From Coix lacryma-jobi var. lacryma-jobi (lineage: Eukaryota > Streptophyta > Magnoliopsida > Poales > Poaceae), in NCBI GenBank assembly GCA_009763385.1, contig CM019831.1, forward strand, positions 88,571,845 through 88,635,844: DNA of 64,000 bases. Reading direction: 5' to 3'. The notes beneath the pieces are model-generated. The model made no database searches, was not told the DNA's origin, and saw only the letters and a list, made by a program, of their open reading frames with translations. Position 1 is the stretch's first letter. Each line of letters begins with the position of its first letter. Below, one piece after another: positions 10,153 to 20,360 of this stretch. The position numbers and the translations under genes are program-made.

Positions 10153-10761
10153 CTAGTCGTCATCGATGATGATCATCTCTTCATCGTCATCTTCATCTTC
10201 GATGATGAGCTCAGGCTCTTCCTCCTCATCTTCATCTTCAACGTGAACATCTTCAGCAGGTTCCACTTCTACGTTCTGAACTGGCCCATGTTCTACTTCA
10301 GGTTCCTCCACGACTCCATCTTCTGGATCCTCAGCAACCGGTGGAATCATGGGGTGAAGCTGGTCGTACAGTTGATATACCTCCTCATGAAGCATATCAT
10401 TGTACTGCTCGATCTGGGCAGTGTACTGCTGCAGTCCATGGAGCTGGGCTCTGGCGACGTCCTCGCGGTTCCAAGCCTCGTTGCGCTGCTCGATAGCGCG
10501 AACTGTGTTCCGATTGGCCTGCTCCAGGGAAGCTCGTGCCTCATAAAACTCCATGCGGGAGAGATAGAAGTCATGCTCCATGTTTTCCATCTCAGCCCTT
10601 AGATTCTTGATCTCCTCCTTCAGCTGCTTGCGGGTGCGGTGGGACAAGCGACGTCCGTTGGAGGATTCTCCAGTCTCTTCTCCGGTGCGTGGCGCCAGCT
10701 GGTGACGCGGCACACCATGCGGTCCAGTCGACTTGCGAGCAGTCCGCTTGAGGATGACCAT
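10153..10761 (-). CDS. Extra ORF upstream of gag, coiled-coil with acidic tail (E1)
   Basis: I do not recognise a named family for this 202-residue ORF. It lies in sense orientation between the 5' LTR leader and gag. Residues 1-40 are basic and Ser/Thr/Gly-rich (RTARKS near the start). About 43-140 is strongly helical with heptad-like spacing, rich in Glu, Arg, Gln and Leu (such as RKQLKEEIKNLRAEMENMEH), and predicts a coiled coil. From about 145 to the end it is very acidic, ending in long Asp/Glu runs with IIIDDD. No signal peptide or membrane segment is evident. A role as accessory nucleic-acid or Gag partner is speculation. The ATG lies 3 nt after a TTGTCCAG acceptor-like site. The frame is intact in a young element, so it may be under selection. 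It is too far from gag (228 bp) for a simple fusion. Confidence 0.7.
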   Translation of the reverse strand: MVILKRTARKSTGPHGVPRHQLAPRTGEETGESSNGRRLSHRTRKQLKEEIKNLRAEMENMEHDFYLSRMEFYEARASLEQANRNTVRAIEQRNEAWNREDVARAQLHGLQQYTAQIEQYNDMLHEEVYQLYDQLHPMIPPVAEDPEDGVVEEPEVEHGPVQNVEVEPAEDVHVEDEDEEEEPELIIEDEDDDEEMIIIDDD

Positions 10762-10790
10762 ATCTGGACAAGAGGTTATAGATGAGAAAG
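10762..10790 (-). promoter_or_regulatory. Acceptor-like site before extra ORF
   Basis: The minus strand reads CTATAACCTCTTGTCCAG, 3 nt before the extra-ORF ATG, with a pyrimidine-rich run (CCTTTCTC) further upstream. It pairs conceptually with the GTAAGT in the leader at 11,554-11,559. Inference only. Confidence 0.35.
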
Positions 10791-11070
10791 GCTAGCAAGA
10801 AAAAGGTAAAGGCATACTAACCCAACCGACTTAGAGAGGAAGTTACTATCTTAAGTGATTATGACATGATGCATGATTCGTTCCTACGGAACAAGGCAAT
10901 GCAACAACTAAGGTAAGGTACATAGGGCTTATACAAGTTGTCTTGCTACTAGTTGCCAAAGACAAGATGAGATGAGAGAAGCAATTTGGACTCAAAAATA
11001 GTCAAGTTTAGTTTTTGGACTTAAAAACCTTTTGAAGTTTTCGCAAAAAGATTGCAACGTCGTAGTGAGA

Positions 11071-11083
11071 TGCTCCGATACCA
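11071..11083 (-). other. E1 primer binding site (initiator Met tRNA type)
   Basis: The minus strand reads TGGTATCGGAGCA, three bases after the 5' LTR end. It resembles the complement of the plant initiator tRNA-Met 3' end (TGGTATCAGAGC) with one mismatch. The following 300 bp (10,766-11,070) is untranslated leader. Confidence 0.85.
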
Positions 11084-11505
11084 CTCTGTGACGTAACGGC
11101 CCTAATCCCATGGCCCACTGATCACTGTCAACCACTGACAGTCGATCCGTACAGCCAAGAGACTAAGACCGGGTTTCGCCACTGGGCTACATCAGTGCCC
11201 GATGTCCACAGGATCAGCTCACAATTCAGTCACAATCTCTTGAACATTTTGACAAATAACATCGGAGTAAATAGCGGAAGACTTAAATAACCATAGTTTT
11301 ACAAACCAGTGTTCAATATAAACTTAAAGTGAAGTTATTACAGACCATAGTTCAAATAGAGTTGGCAGGGTAGCATATGACAACAACTAAAAGATAAAGA
11401 TACATCACCCGGCCCAAGGGTGGATAATCACTCATCGGCCTCATCGGCCTCTTCCTGAACAACAGTCACACAGCAGGGTCCAAGGCATACTGAGGAATCT
11501 GCCAT

Positions 11506-11562
11506 ACCTGCAACATGGGTAAAAGAACCCTGAGTACAAAGGTACTCAACAAGACTTACCCG
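11506..11562 (-). promoter_or_regulatory. GTAAGT-hairpin-TTGCAG module, E1 5' LTR (possible splice donor)
   Basis: Second copy of the module at 1601-1657. In this LTR it lies in the leader of the element transcript, upstream of both ORFs. Its GG|GTAAGT could therefore act as a 5' splice site for the acceptor-like sites just before the extra ORF (10,764) and gag (9,925). Splicing is inference. Confidence 0.45.
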
Positions 11563-14129
11563 ACTAAAGAAAAGGAAGAAGACTCAGGAATGCAGGCTTA
11601 GGGTAGTCAAGGTAAGGCTTAAGCAAGTTCAAGTATTTTGCAGAAAAGCATTTTTGGTAAACCTTATTTTAATTTTGAAAGATTCGGTATTCCTTGTTCC
11701 ATCATAATCCTTGATTCATTTTACTTTCCAAAACAGACCTAGTTGAGAACCACTCCCTGTTGACAGTCAGTGACTAAGTCTCCATAACCGAGGAGCAGCG
11801 TTAATCCGGATAAATAATACTCAGCTGAGGGTCCCTATCCACACTGCATATGTAGCACCCAAGCTTGCATATGCCAACTCGTCTACCACGATTCCTCCAA
11901 GATTGGGCCCGGTCCTACGCCACCCGGAAGTACAGTACACCACTCCAATCCGGGACTCTAACCCACGTGGGTACATGCTACTTCCGCCATCTCTCCACTC
12001 CCAGTGCGCGGTTGTCGGTCCAATAAAGGATTCCTCGGAGCCGAAGCTTTCCGTAGTATGTGAATAGTTGCAAGTCTTAGTCAATCAGGCCCCCATACAG
12101 GTGGTCCCTAAATTTTCCAGCCAGCGACAAGCACCTCGGGCCTCTAACCCAAGAGTACAGGTCCTGTCAGTTTTTCAACCCTGTCCCGGTCGGTGTCAAC
12201 TGTTGAGTCCCGGACTACAACATGACGGCACCGTACGCAAGGACAACCTCTCCTTCCCATTGACTAAGTACGGATCAGATACTTAGCCAACAGTGGGAGT
12301 AAACCAGAAATTCCCATAAATGTTCTTAAAGTGATCACACTTTTGAAGTTGGCATTTATATTGCAAAACTATCATATAGCATTGCTAAGCATTTTGCAAA
12401 TAGTTTTTGAAAAGCAGGTATCGGGTGTATCATTGGTCAAGGTAGATAATGCATCAGATAGGATTTCACTCAACTCCTATCAACCTAATGCAATAATTCA
12501 AAACATTTAAAGAAAACATTTATAAAAGCAAGGTAGGGTTAAATGCACCGGGGCTTGCCTTGGATGGCAAAAAGAGCTGAGTCGGGGTAGGTATAAGCGT
12601 CGGAGCTCGGGGTTGCCTCGGGGACAGATCCTTCGACGGCTACCTCGACTTCAGGTCCTTCTTCGTCAACTATACGGATGCAATGATGAATGCTCATGAG
12701 AATGATGACATGGACTTAAGGTGCAAGACAAAACCACAGATTCGAGATTACTCTAAGGCAAGGCATAATCGAAATCTAGGTTGAGCATAAAAGTTAACCA
12801 TTTCTTCCTTAAGCAAAATTGATTAAACTAGACTTTATTATAACTATCCTAAGCATCAACCAAACATGGCATCACAAACACCATAGACCAAAGGGTAGGG
12901 GTCTATGAACATCAAGCAATCCCAAAAGTCACATCACAGGTCAATCAACGCTAACCCTAATCCTTTCTTTCTATTTTTCTTAATTATTTAAAAAGGTCAT
13001 TTTATGAAGGTGCTCCAAAAATTACCAAATTAATCACACAAGTTCATTAGGGTACAAGCATATGGCAAAACAAATTTCATAATTTTTGGAGGTCATTAAG
13101 GTGCTCAATTAAATCTAAACATTTAATTAACAAAAGGCACTATTCCTTAATTAAAATAAAGCTCAAAAACCAACTTGCTGGAAATGACTTCAAAATTTTA
13201 CCAGAGACTTGTCATGGCATAACTAGCTCACAAAAAGTGATCTCATAAATTTTGGAGTTATAAATCATTTTCTAAAAATCCAAAACCATCATTTATTAAT
13301 TAAAAGGGAGATTTTTCATTTTCAAATTTTTGCAGAAAAGTCAAGTTTTATATTTTTATAAAATACTTCAGAGCATAAAGAGTCTACCACAAAAATTTCA
13401 GAATTTTTGGATGCACACAGAAAATCATACAAAAAAGAGAAAACAGAACACTATTCACAACTCTTAGAAACAAGAAAGAGCACTGTGCTCCTTCTATGAA
13501 GGGCTCGGGCGAAACGGGCTCGGGCGAGACGGAAATTGGGTGCTCCGTCCGAGGCCTGGCTCGACGAGCGGAGGGTGCACGGGTTCGCTCGAGGCCTGGC
13601 TCGAGCGAAGTGGTGAGGGTCTGTCCGCTCGAGGCTCGGGCTCGGGCGAGACGGAGTGGAAGCAGAGGCCGAGGCCTCGGGTGCTTACCACGGATCGGAG
13701 GCAGGGCTCGAGGGTGAGGCTCGACACGTGCCCGAGGGTGAGGCTCGGCACGCGCTCGAGGGTGAGGCTCGGTGGAGTTTCTTCGGCGGCGAGCGGCGGA
13801 CGGCGCTCCGGCGACCCTGCGCAACACACGGGACCGCAAGGGCCTGGTCAGAGTCGCACGAGACCTAGGAACATGACACGGGGGTCGGTGAGGGATGGTT
13901 ATGGCCGGAGACGGCGAATTTCACGAACCCGAGCTCGCCGGGTTTCTGCCGGAGATGGGAACGGCGAGGTTACGCCGGGCGATTGGAGGCGGTAGAGATG
14001 AAATTGAAGGGTGGTGAAGCAGCACAAGAACACGACGGAGCTTTTGAGCTAGGCGGTGGAGCGGCGGACGCTGTGGACTGTGCTGGCGACGGAGGCGGAG
14101 GTGAGTGCGGAGGTCGGAGCTCCGGCGGG

Positions 14130-14138
14130 CTTATATAG
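14130..14138 (-). promoter_or_regulatory. TATA box of E1 5' LTR
   Basis: The minus strand reads GGCTATATAAGCCC, flanked by GC-rich sequence and followed by a GC-rich leader. The same box in the 3' LTR is at 4224-4232. It lies about 1.15 kb into the LTR, leaving roughly 3 kb of R/U5 downstream. Confidence 0.6.
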
Positions 14139-14550
14139 CCGCGGCCAGGCGCCGGTAGAGACCTCGGGGTCGCGCGGGTAAGGTTTGCGGGGGCGTGCGC
14201 ACTCGATTGCGCTAAGGCGGAGGGGCTGGCGTGCAGCCGGGGCTCGGACGCAAGCTCGGCCGGCGATGGCCACGCGGCGGCGGCGCGGAGAGGACTGTAG
14301 GGGACGGGAGAGAAGGTCAGCGCTCGCGTGCGGGCGCGGAGGGGACCAGGGGACATCGGCGACAGGTTGAAGGCGCGTGGGGAGCAGCCGGGCGTGCGGC
14401 AGGCGCGGCGCCGGCGCCATGGCCGGGCCCCCCCCTCTGACGCTAGGAAGAAGAGGAACAGTAGACTAGGCTAGGGTTTGACTTTTGAGCAGTTTCAGAA
14501 ACTTGCAAATTACTTCAAAATTTGAACTGTGCGACAAAAACTCAAAACAT

Positions 14551-14922
14551 CAAAGTTGTTCAGAAAAATGGGATCTACAACTTTGTCAATATGAACATTT
14601 TCAAATTCCAAATAGTTTTTGAACAATATTTGAAATCAGAAAAGGGGACACTTTTGAAATTTGAATCAATTCAAAATTACTTTGGATTTTATACTGAAAC
14701 TTGAAAATCTGTAAACATGAAAGTTGTTCCTTTTATCAAAACCTACAACTTTGCTATTATACACTTTTCCTGAAACCCATTAGTTTTTGAACTCATTTTG
14801 AAAACTGAAAAGGGGACAAAAACTGGAGTTTGATTGAATTTGAAATAACTCAAAACTTTGTACTGCAACTTGAAAATTTGTAAATACCAAAGTTGTTTCT
14901 CTTTGACAGATCTACAACTTTG
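14551..14922. repeat. Hairpin array, 5' LTR copy of E1
   Basis: Same three-hairpin array as 4645-5016, shifted by 9,906 bp. It lies upstream of the TATA box at 14,130, so in U3 in element orientation. Confidence 0.8.
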
Positions 14923-15888
14923 CTTTTTGGACCAACCCCAAATTTTGAATAATTTTTGAATAACAAAAAGAGGGATAAAATCCAGGATTTGGAAATCAGG
15001 GTTTTGCAAAGAGATTTGAAATCAAATTCTGATTTTTGGGACTTTGGACAACACAACAACATTTCAAGACACCAAAGGAACAAGAATTACACAAAGCTAG
15101 TCACAGAGGTGAAATTACCATTTTGCCCTAGTAGAGAGAAGTGGGCTAATTAGGGTTTTTGCAATAGAGGTAATTCACATAAAATGATACACTAGCAAAA
15201 AGGGCATACACATGAAATCATGATCAAAATGCTTAATGATGATAATGATGATATGTCAAGTTAATTACATGCTAAACACCAGAGGTGTTACAGTTTGTGA
15301 CACCCTGAAAATCGCTTTTGAGAAAATAGAATTTAATATGACTTTGTTTATTTATTTTTCATGAAACATATAGGTCAAATAATAAATTTTGGTAAATTAA
15401 TAAATTAAGTTGGGGTTAGAAACATTTTTGTTGCATTCATGCTGGAGCATAATATTTTGTTTGAGTGCAGGAATAGTGTTGAGTGGTTTGAATTCAAATT
15501 AGATTTGAATTTGAACAAGTTTTGAGTTAAAACTAAAAAGGAAAGGCTTTTCTTTTCCCCAAACCCCTCCTCTCACCCTTCTGGCCCAAAGCCGCAAGCG
15601 GCCCAGCCCGCGGCCGCCTCTCTCCTCTGCGCGGCCCGCTCCCTCTCCCCTCGCGCGCGCAGCGCTGCGGCCCAGTCGCCCGCGCACGCCCGCGGCCCGC
15701 AGCCCGCTCGCTCACGCGCGCAGCACCCGCCCGCTCGCCCTTGCTCGTTGACGAACCAGCCCCGCGCATCAGTCGCCGCCCCCTCGCCTGCCAAGCTGGG
15801 CCCACCTGTCAGCGGCCGCCCTTTCCCCTACATCGCGACGGCCCGCATCCGTGCCGCCATTGCCCCCTCCTCTCCCGGAACCAGCCGG

Positions 15889-15911
15889 TGAGTGGCCATA
15901 ATGGCCACTCA
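15889..15911. repeat. Perfect 23-bp palindrome near the F LTR promoter
   Basis: TGAGTGGCCAT, a single A, then ATGGCCACTCA. The 11-bp arms are exact complements, and the site lies 58 bp upstream of the TATA box. It could be a dimeric factor site or chance. Confidence 0.8.
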
Positions 15912-15968
15912 GGCTTCCTTCAACCCACGGGGGAGTTCCCCCGACCTTTCGCCACCTCCCCCGAACCG

Positions 15969-15975
15969 TATAAAG
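15969..15975 (+). promoter_or_regulatory. TATA box of F LTR
   Basis: CCGTATAAAGCCTCGGG lies between GC-rich blocks about 670 bp into the LTR. It is followed by a C-rich leader. Confidence 0.5.
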
Positions 15976-18330
15976 CCTCGGGCCGAAGCCCGAGCCCCTC
16001 CCTCACGCCACCGCTCACGCCCTCGCTCTGCCTCCGTTGCGAAGCCCTGCCGGACCGTCCAGAGCCCACTCCGAGCCCCTCCAGGTGTCGCCGCGGCCAC
16101 CTAAGGCACTTCTGTGCCCACCCTTTCCTTCCTTTGTGCGAATCGAGCTCACCGTGGTGTTATCCCCTTTTGCAGATCCTCCCCCCCGTCGTTTGTCGCT
16201 GGGGTAAGCCTTCAGCTAGCGCCGAGGCCACCATAGGGCTCGCCGTCACCCCCGCAACCCCTCGGTGCCCTTCGCGTAGTCTGCCGAGCCCGGGAACGCT
16301 CGATTCGCGAGATCCCGAGCGCCCTAATGGCGCACCGCCGTGCTCCGGTGGCGGCGCCACCGCCCCCGCCGCCGCGTGCGCCCGCTGAGCCCTCTGGGCC
16401 GTCTGACCGACGCTGGATGGCCAGGATTAGAAGCCACCTCGAAGGGGTATGCACCGGGTCTGTGGACCCGTGCACCCGCGCTCCGCTCGCGGTCCACCAT
16501 CCGCGTGGTGGACCGAGCCATCCCACGCACGACGCGTGGCGCCGCGTCAGCGTCCACGCGGTTGCAGCTGCCGCTTTTGCAGAAAAGCCCTTGCGCTTTT
16601 GTGAAATGAACCCGCAGTCCACCGCAGTTGAAAAGAGTTTCTTTTCAGTCCTGTTTTCTTATGTTTTGGCCCCTGAGTTTCCTGGTTATAGAACCCACAG
16701 TCCTAGCCGCATCGTTTCGCTTGCTAGCCCCTGCAGACTATGGTTAATTATGGTTAGGTCCCCGGTTTTCGCGAGTTAGCCCCCAGAAAATGGTTTTTGT
16801 TTATAAAAATGCCCCTGAAACTTGTTTTCTTTATAACTTTCTCGTTTTAGCTCCAATTAGAGTGATCTTTATGTTCATGTGATCGTATCGACGAGTAGAA
16901 TAGTTTTATGTATGTTTCTCTACTTGTTTTTGATGCTTGGTGTACTGTTCTAATAGAAGTATATTTTATTTGCATGTGATGATTGCAATGGATGCTTGTG
17001 TGGTGTCTTCTATCTCGTTTAGCGTTCAAGATTGATCAAGGTTATCAAGAAGAAGATCTCTGAAGAAGTGAGACCATCAACACAAGTTATTGGAAGGCAA
17101 GTATAACCTACGGTTTCCTTGTTACCTATTAACTGCAAGACTAAATATTCATTATGCATGTGTCATAACTTGATGAACCATAGGACAAACCTAGTTTCAC
17201 TTGATCTTATCACCTTGTACCTATGGGAAGGTTTTGCATAATATGTATAGTATTGCTATGCGCTACTTAAGTGCTAAATGTTAATATTGATTAATGACTA
17301 TGGAACAAATGTTAAAAGAGGCTTTTTAACCACATTTAGGGCACTGGAGCCTGGTGTTGCTCAGTGACCCACCCCAGGGACTATCTTTTAAAGCGGCCAC
17401 CCGGGAGATTCCGTGCAACCTTGGGTATTATATGGCTCTGATCTTAGTTGTGTAACTAGACTTTCTCTAGCTTGTAGTAGTTACCGAAAGGCGCTAGAGG
17501 GGAGCCTAGGCTTAGAATGGCTTCCTTGCCTGTCAAGATGTGTACTGGTCGGCTGTCAGGTGTGCCATCTTGATGGGGGCCTCCATTCGCCTAGATGCTG
17601 AAACCTTGCGGCTACTACTTGTTAGGGTAGCTAGTGAAAGGCTACGTAGTGAAACCCTACCGTACTTCCATAGAGGAGGTAATGTGGGATTGGCTCTCCC
17701 TGGCATATGGGAATCACGGCCTAAGGTGAAAGTGTACAACCTCTGCAGAGTGTAGACCTGATATATCAGCCGTGCTCACGGATACGAGCGGCTCGGATCC
17801 TTTTTAAGCAGTCCATGGTGGGGTATGTTGGTGGTTGGTTGGTTACCTCTTTTTAACATAATGATGATCATACACTTTGGGACAACAGGGATCATATACT
17901 TAGTAATGTAAGATAAATATAAAATATGTTCAATATAAAATGCTAACCGCAGTTAACCGAGTCAAGCCTTAGAGCCTTGCATCCCCGTAGTTGTACTTGC
18001 TGAGCATGGTGAGCTGACGCTTGTCGTTGGTTCACATAAAAATCCCGGATGGGTACCTGATGGTGGATTCAAGTGAAGAGTTACAGAAGATGTTCCAAGA
18101 GTTCTAGGCGGGTGTTCCCCTAGTCAACTGTCACTGTGGAGTTTGGAGTCCCGAAGAGTAGTTTCCGCTCTGCTTTGTTTATATGTAAGTCTTAATGTAA
18201 ATATGTTTCGCTATGTAATAAAGCATTGCCTTTGAGAAAATTCTAGATTTTGGTATTATATGTGTCTTGTGGACTTCCTGGGCACACATATAGTTGGCAC
18301 TTGGAATTCTTCGAAAATCTGGGTGTTACA

Positions 18331-18690
18331 AAATACTATGGCCTCATACGGCCGGGGCATCGGAATCGCCTCGTCCCCAGGGGCACGACAAAGAGAAAAC
18401 ACGTGCTCTGTGAAGATCCCTTTGTCGGCGTAACTCCGTAAAACCGTAGGGGTCACACGCGAGCAGCCAACATAGAAGGAACAATCGTCCGGAATTGAAA
18501 TCGACGATGAATCCCCCGCATCCGAGTCTTCGCCCTCAGACTGGGGTTCCATGCGTGCTTCAGCGATCCCGGACCCGATAGACACCGTCTGACTGGGTTC
18601 ATGCGCCACTGAGTTGGTATCGCTCAACGAGGTGCTCGAGCTTTCGCTAGAAGAACCGGAAGTAGATGAAGACGAACTCGTGGACGCCAT
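18331..18690 (-). pseudogene. Antisense ORF of Tat-type element, cut by F
   Basis: On the minus strand an ATG at 18,690 starts a Ser-rich stretch (about 25 residues), an acidic linker, and then RVTPTVLRSYADKG followed by RAPGDEAIPMPRPYEAIVF. The last part resembles plant proteins labelled putative gypsy-type transposon (Transposase_28, PF04195), which are encoded antisense in Tat elements. Family assignment is from memory of the RAPGDE...P.P..GE.VVF pattern. At 18,330 the frame runs into the LTR of F, so only about 120 codons of the original product remain here. Its molecular function is not established. A minus-strand TATA box lies about 270 bp upstream. Confidence 0.6.
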
Positions 18691-18961
18691 CTATCATGGC
18701 GGCGAAAAGCGAGAAAATAATGAACAAGAAAGCAAAAATTGCAAACCTAAAAAGCATAAACTGCTAATGCAAGCGAAAGCATAACTTCAGCTCATCGAGG
18801 GGAGTTGACTTACCGAGTAAGCGAAGGGTCGGTGCAAGGCGAAACCAAAGGTCCGAAAGCTTGAGGAAGTCAAAAGGAACAAAACACCGCGAAGGCAAAG
18901 ATGAAAGCCGACAAGAGTGCGGAGGCAGCCAACGTGTAAGTCATCCGTGGGCTAGCCCCCC

Positions 18962-18969
18962 CTTATATA
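18962..18969 (-). promoter_or_regulatory. Antisense TATA box upstream of G's antisense ORF
   Basis: The minus strand reads CTTGTATATAAGGGGGG, about 270 bp upstream of the antisense ATG at 18,690. It lies outside the LTR, so the antisense gene may carry its own promoter. Confidence 0.4.
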
Positions 18970-19317
18970 CAAGCACGCGAGCATGCGAGCGGGCACGAGA
19001 CCCGAGAAGTTGCAGAAAAAGGTAACCGTCGCGTCTCAAAAATCGAACCGTCGCCTCCAAGAGTGAACGGTAAGGCGCGCGTAACGAGGAGCAACAAGCC
19101 GTTAATCCTCAAAACTCGAGCCGACCGTCAGGCCCACAAAACAGTACGCGCAAATGTCAATAAAGAAAAATAAACAGGTCAAAAAAGCTAAAAAGCTTCA
19201 AGGACGAGCGAAAACCGATTCCAGCTTTCCCCGTCCTTTCGCGGGCGGGCGTGGGCGCCTTGCGGTTAGGCACGGTAGAACTTCGCCGGCTTCCAAGATT
19301 CGATCGTGAGGGGCTAT

Positions 19318-20073
19318 TGTTGGGCGATACCCACGGCGCCGGCACCCCCGACCCGCTAGCCGGATAGGGAGTGGGGTTTTCGCGCGAAAGAGTCGGCCGG
19401 GCAAAGCTTTGCTTTCGCACGAATGCGCGCATGAGCGCTCGGTGATCGAAAAGGTGGTTGTTTACGGGCGGAAGTGGCCCTTCTGCTCGGATGGGAAGCT
19501 TGGGCTGTCGAATTCGCGCGGATGGTCAGCAGATGGCCCGAGCCCTGGCCCGTGACGGACCTCTCGCGCGAAAGGAGCGTAATCGAGCGGACGGGTTCGC
19601 CAATCGCGCTCCTTTCGCGCGAAGCAAGCCGCGGGCGATTTCCAGAGGATTTCGCTAGAAGTAAGCTTGCGCTGTCCGAATCCTCGTTTTGCTTTCTGCA
19701 GGTTTTCGCGGTGCGCCAAGGGCTTTCGTCGCGAGGGCCGGGCCCACATCTACGGAGGGAGAGGGCCCAGGCAGCTCCGAGCCCGCCGGGAGACGGGATG
19801 ACGACAACACCCCTCGAGCAGGAGGACGCGACAAAGGCCGCGAGGCGTTTGGATAGGGCATTTTTGTAATTACATTGGGAGTACTTGGAAGGGCATTCAT
19901 GTACTTTCAAACGGATTTGAATGATATAAAAGGCTCCCGTACTCCCAGGGGGAGGGGGGAGAGCACTGTTCACTTTAACTGTTTCCCTACTTTCCCGTTC
20001 GTTTTCTGCTTTCGCTTCGTGCCTTCGTTCGTGCGACAACCCGCTGTTTCGGGGCCTTGGACCCGAAACAACA
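19318..20073 (+). repeat. 3' LTR of element G (756 bp)
   Basis: It starts TGTTGGGCGATACCC after GAGGGGCTAT and ends AAACAACA, giving TGTTG/CAACA inverted ends. A TATA box GATATAAAAGG at 19,925-19,932 is followed by a G-rich leader. GCGCGAAAG/CTTTCGCGCG motifs recur at about 19,380, 19,567 and 19,612. No second copy is in the window, so the ends are judged from termini only. Confidence 0.6.
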
Positions 20074-20212
20074 TTTACATTCAGCTTAGACCTAACTCAG
20101 AGAAAAACTCCATAAAACAACATAATAATAATAGTACTATATAAGTTTTTTAATGAATAAAACCATCCCTACCCCTATAAAATAAGGGGTACATGGCCCA
20201 TTGAGTTATCAT
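20074..20212. other. Unassigned spacer
   Basis: AT-rich sequence between the G LTR and a MITE. I see no gene or clear repeat. The first five bases (TTTAC) would be G's right target duplication. Confidence 0.3.
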
Positions 20213-20352
20213 TAGGGATGCAAGTTTAAAATATTTTGGGTCATTAGGTTGACCCCAAAAATTGATGAAATGAACTAGAATGGTGTTTTATAGTTTGAGT
20301 AAAGTGGAAAAATGAACTAGAAAACACCATTGAGTACCCACTTGCATCCCTA
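20213..20352. mobile_element. hAT-like MITE (140 bp)
   Basis: Terminal inverted repeats TAGGGATGCAAGT and ACTTGCATCCCTA flank 114 bp of AT-rich sequence. Internally AATGGTGTTTT and AAAACACCATT form another stem. Flanks GTTATCAT and GTTATCCA match at 6 of 8 positions, suggesting an aged 8-bp duplication, as for hAT. There is no coding capacity. Confidence 0.7.
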
Positions 20353-20360
20353 GTTATCCA

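Larger units (their letters stand above)
1182..15292 (-). mobile_element. Complete young Tekay-like chromovirus (element E1)
   Basis: Two near-identical LTRs (1182-5386 and 11087-15292) bound a 5.7 kb internal region. The flanks carry the perfect 5-bp target duplication GTTTG (1177-1181 and 15293-15297). On the minus strand the order is 5' LTR, iMet-type PBS, a 202-codon extra ORF, a 1,486-codon gag-pol, PPT, 3' LTR. In its own orientation the LTR begins TGTAACACC and ends TTACGTCACA. The LTR differences I noticed are four substitutions (near 3968, 4593, 4730, 5297) and one 1-bp indel (near 2917), so insertion is recent; with commonly used grass LTR rates that means tens of thousands of years. 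The C-terminal chromodomain and the iMet PBS fit the Tekay/Del lineage of Ty3/gypsy; the lineage name is inference. E1 inserted exactly at the PPT/3' LTR junction of F, so its target duplication includes F's first TG. All parts expected for autonomy are present. Confidence 0.93.
11087..15292 (-). repeat. E1 5' LTR (4,206 bp)
   Basis: Right copy, the 5' LTR in element orientation. It is nearly identical to 1182-5386 and has one extra A near 12,816. It drives the element from the TATA box at 14,130-14,138. The right target duplication follows at 15,293-15,297. Confidence 0.93.
15296..18330 (+). repeat. 3' LTR of element F (about 3.0 kb)
   Basis: It begins TGTGACACCC, overlapping the E1 target duplication, and ends GGGTGTTACA, so the termini are near-perfect inverted. 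Its PPT and internal remnants are at 1-1181, separated by the E1 insertion. A TATA box lies at 15,969-15,975. A GC-rich leader (15,570-16,560) follows, then AT-richer R/U5. The right edge at 18,330 cuts the antisense ORF of G, so F inserted into G. Its 5' LTR must lie left of the window. Open frames across the GC-rich part (such as 15,741-16,388) look like composition artefacts. Confidence 0.85.
18331..20073 (+). mobile_element. 3' part of a Tat-like Ty3/gypsy element (G)
   Basis: In plus orientation the order is an antisense ORF (18,331-18,690), about 600 bp of spacer, a PPT-like GTGAGGGGCTAT, then a 756-bp 3' LTR. This layout, an antisense ORF between pol and the 3' LTR, is known from the Tat lineage (RIRE2, Grande and relatives). 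The 5' portion was displaced by F and should lie left of the window. Confidence 0.6.

Noticed and set aside
15741..16388. 215-codon ORF in the F LTR
   Set aside because: Pro/Arg-rich, spans the TATA box and leader, other frames are equally open, and no known motif is present.
20213..20352. miRNA precursor
   Set aside because: The hairpin comes from transposon TIRs with an 8-bp flanking duplication; a MITE explains it without a miRNA.
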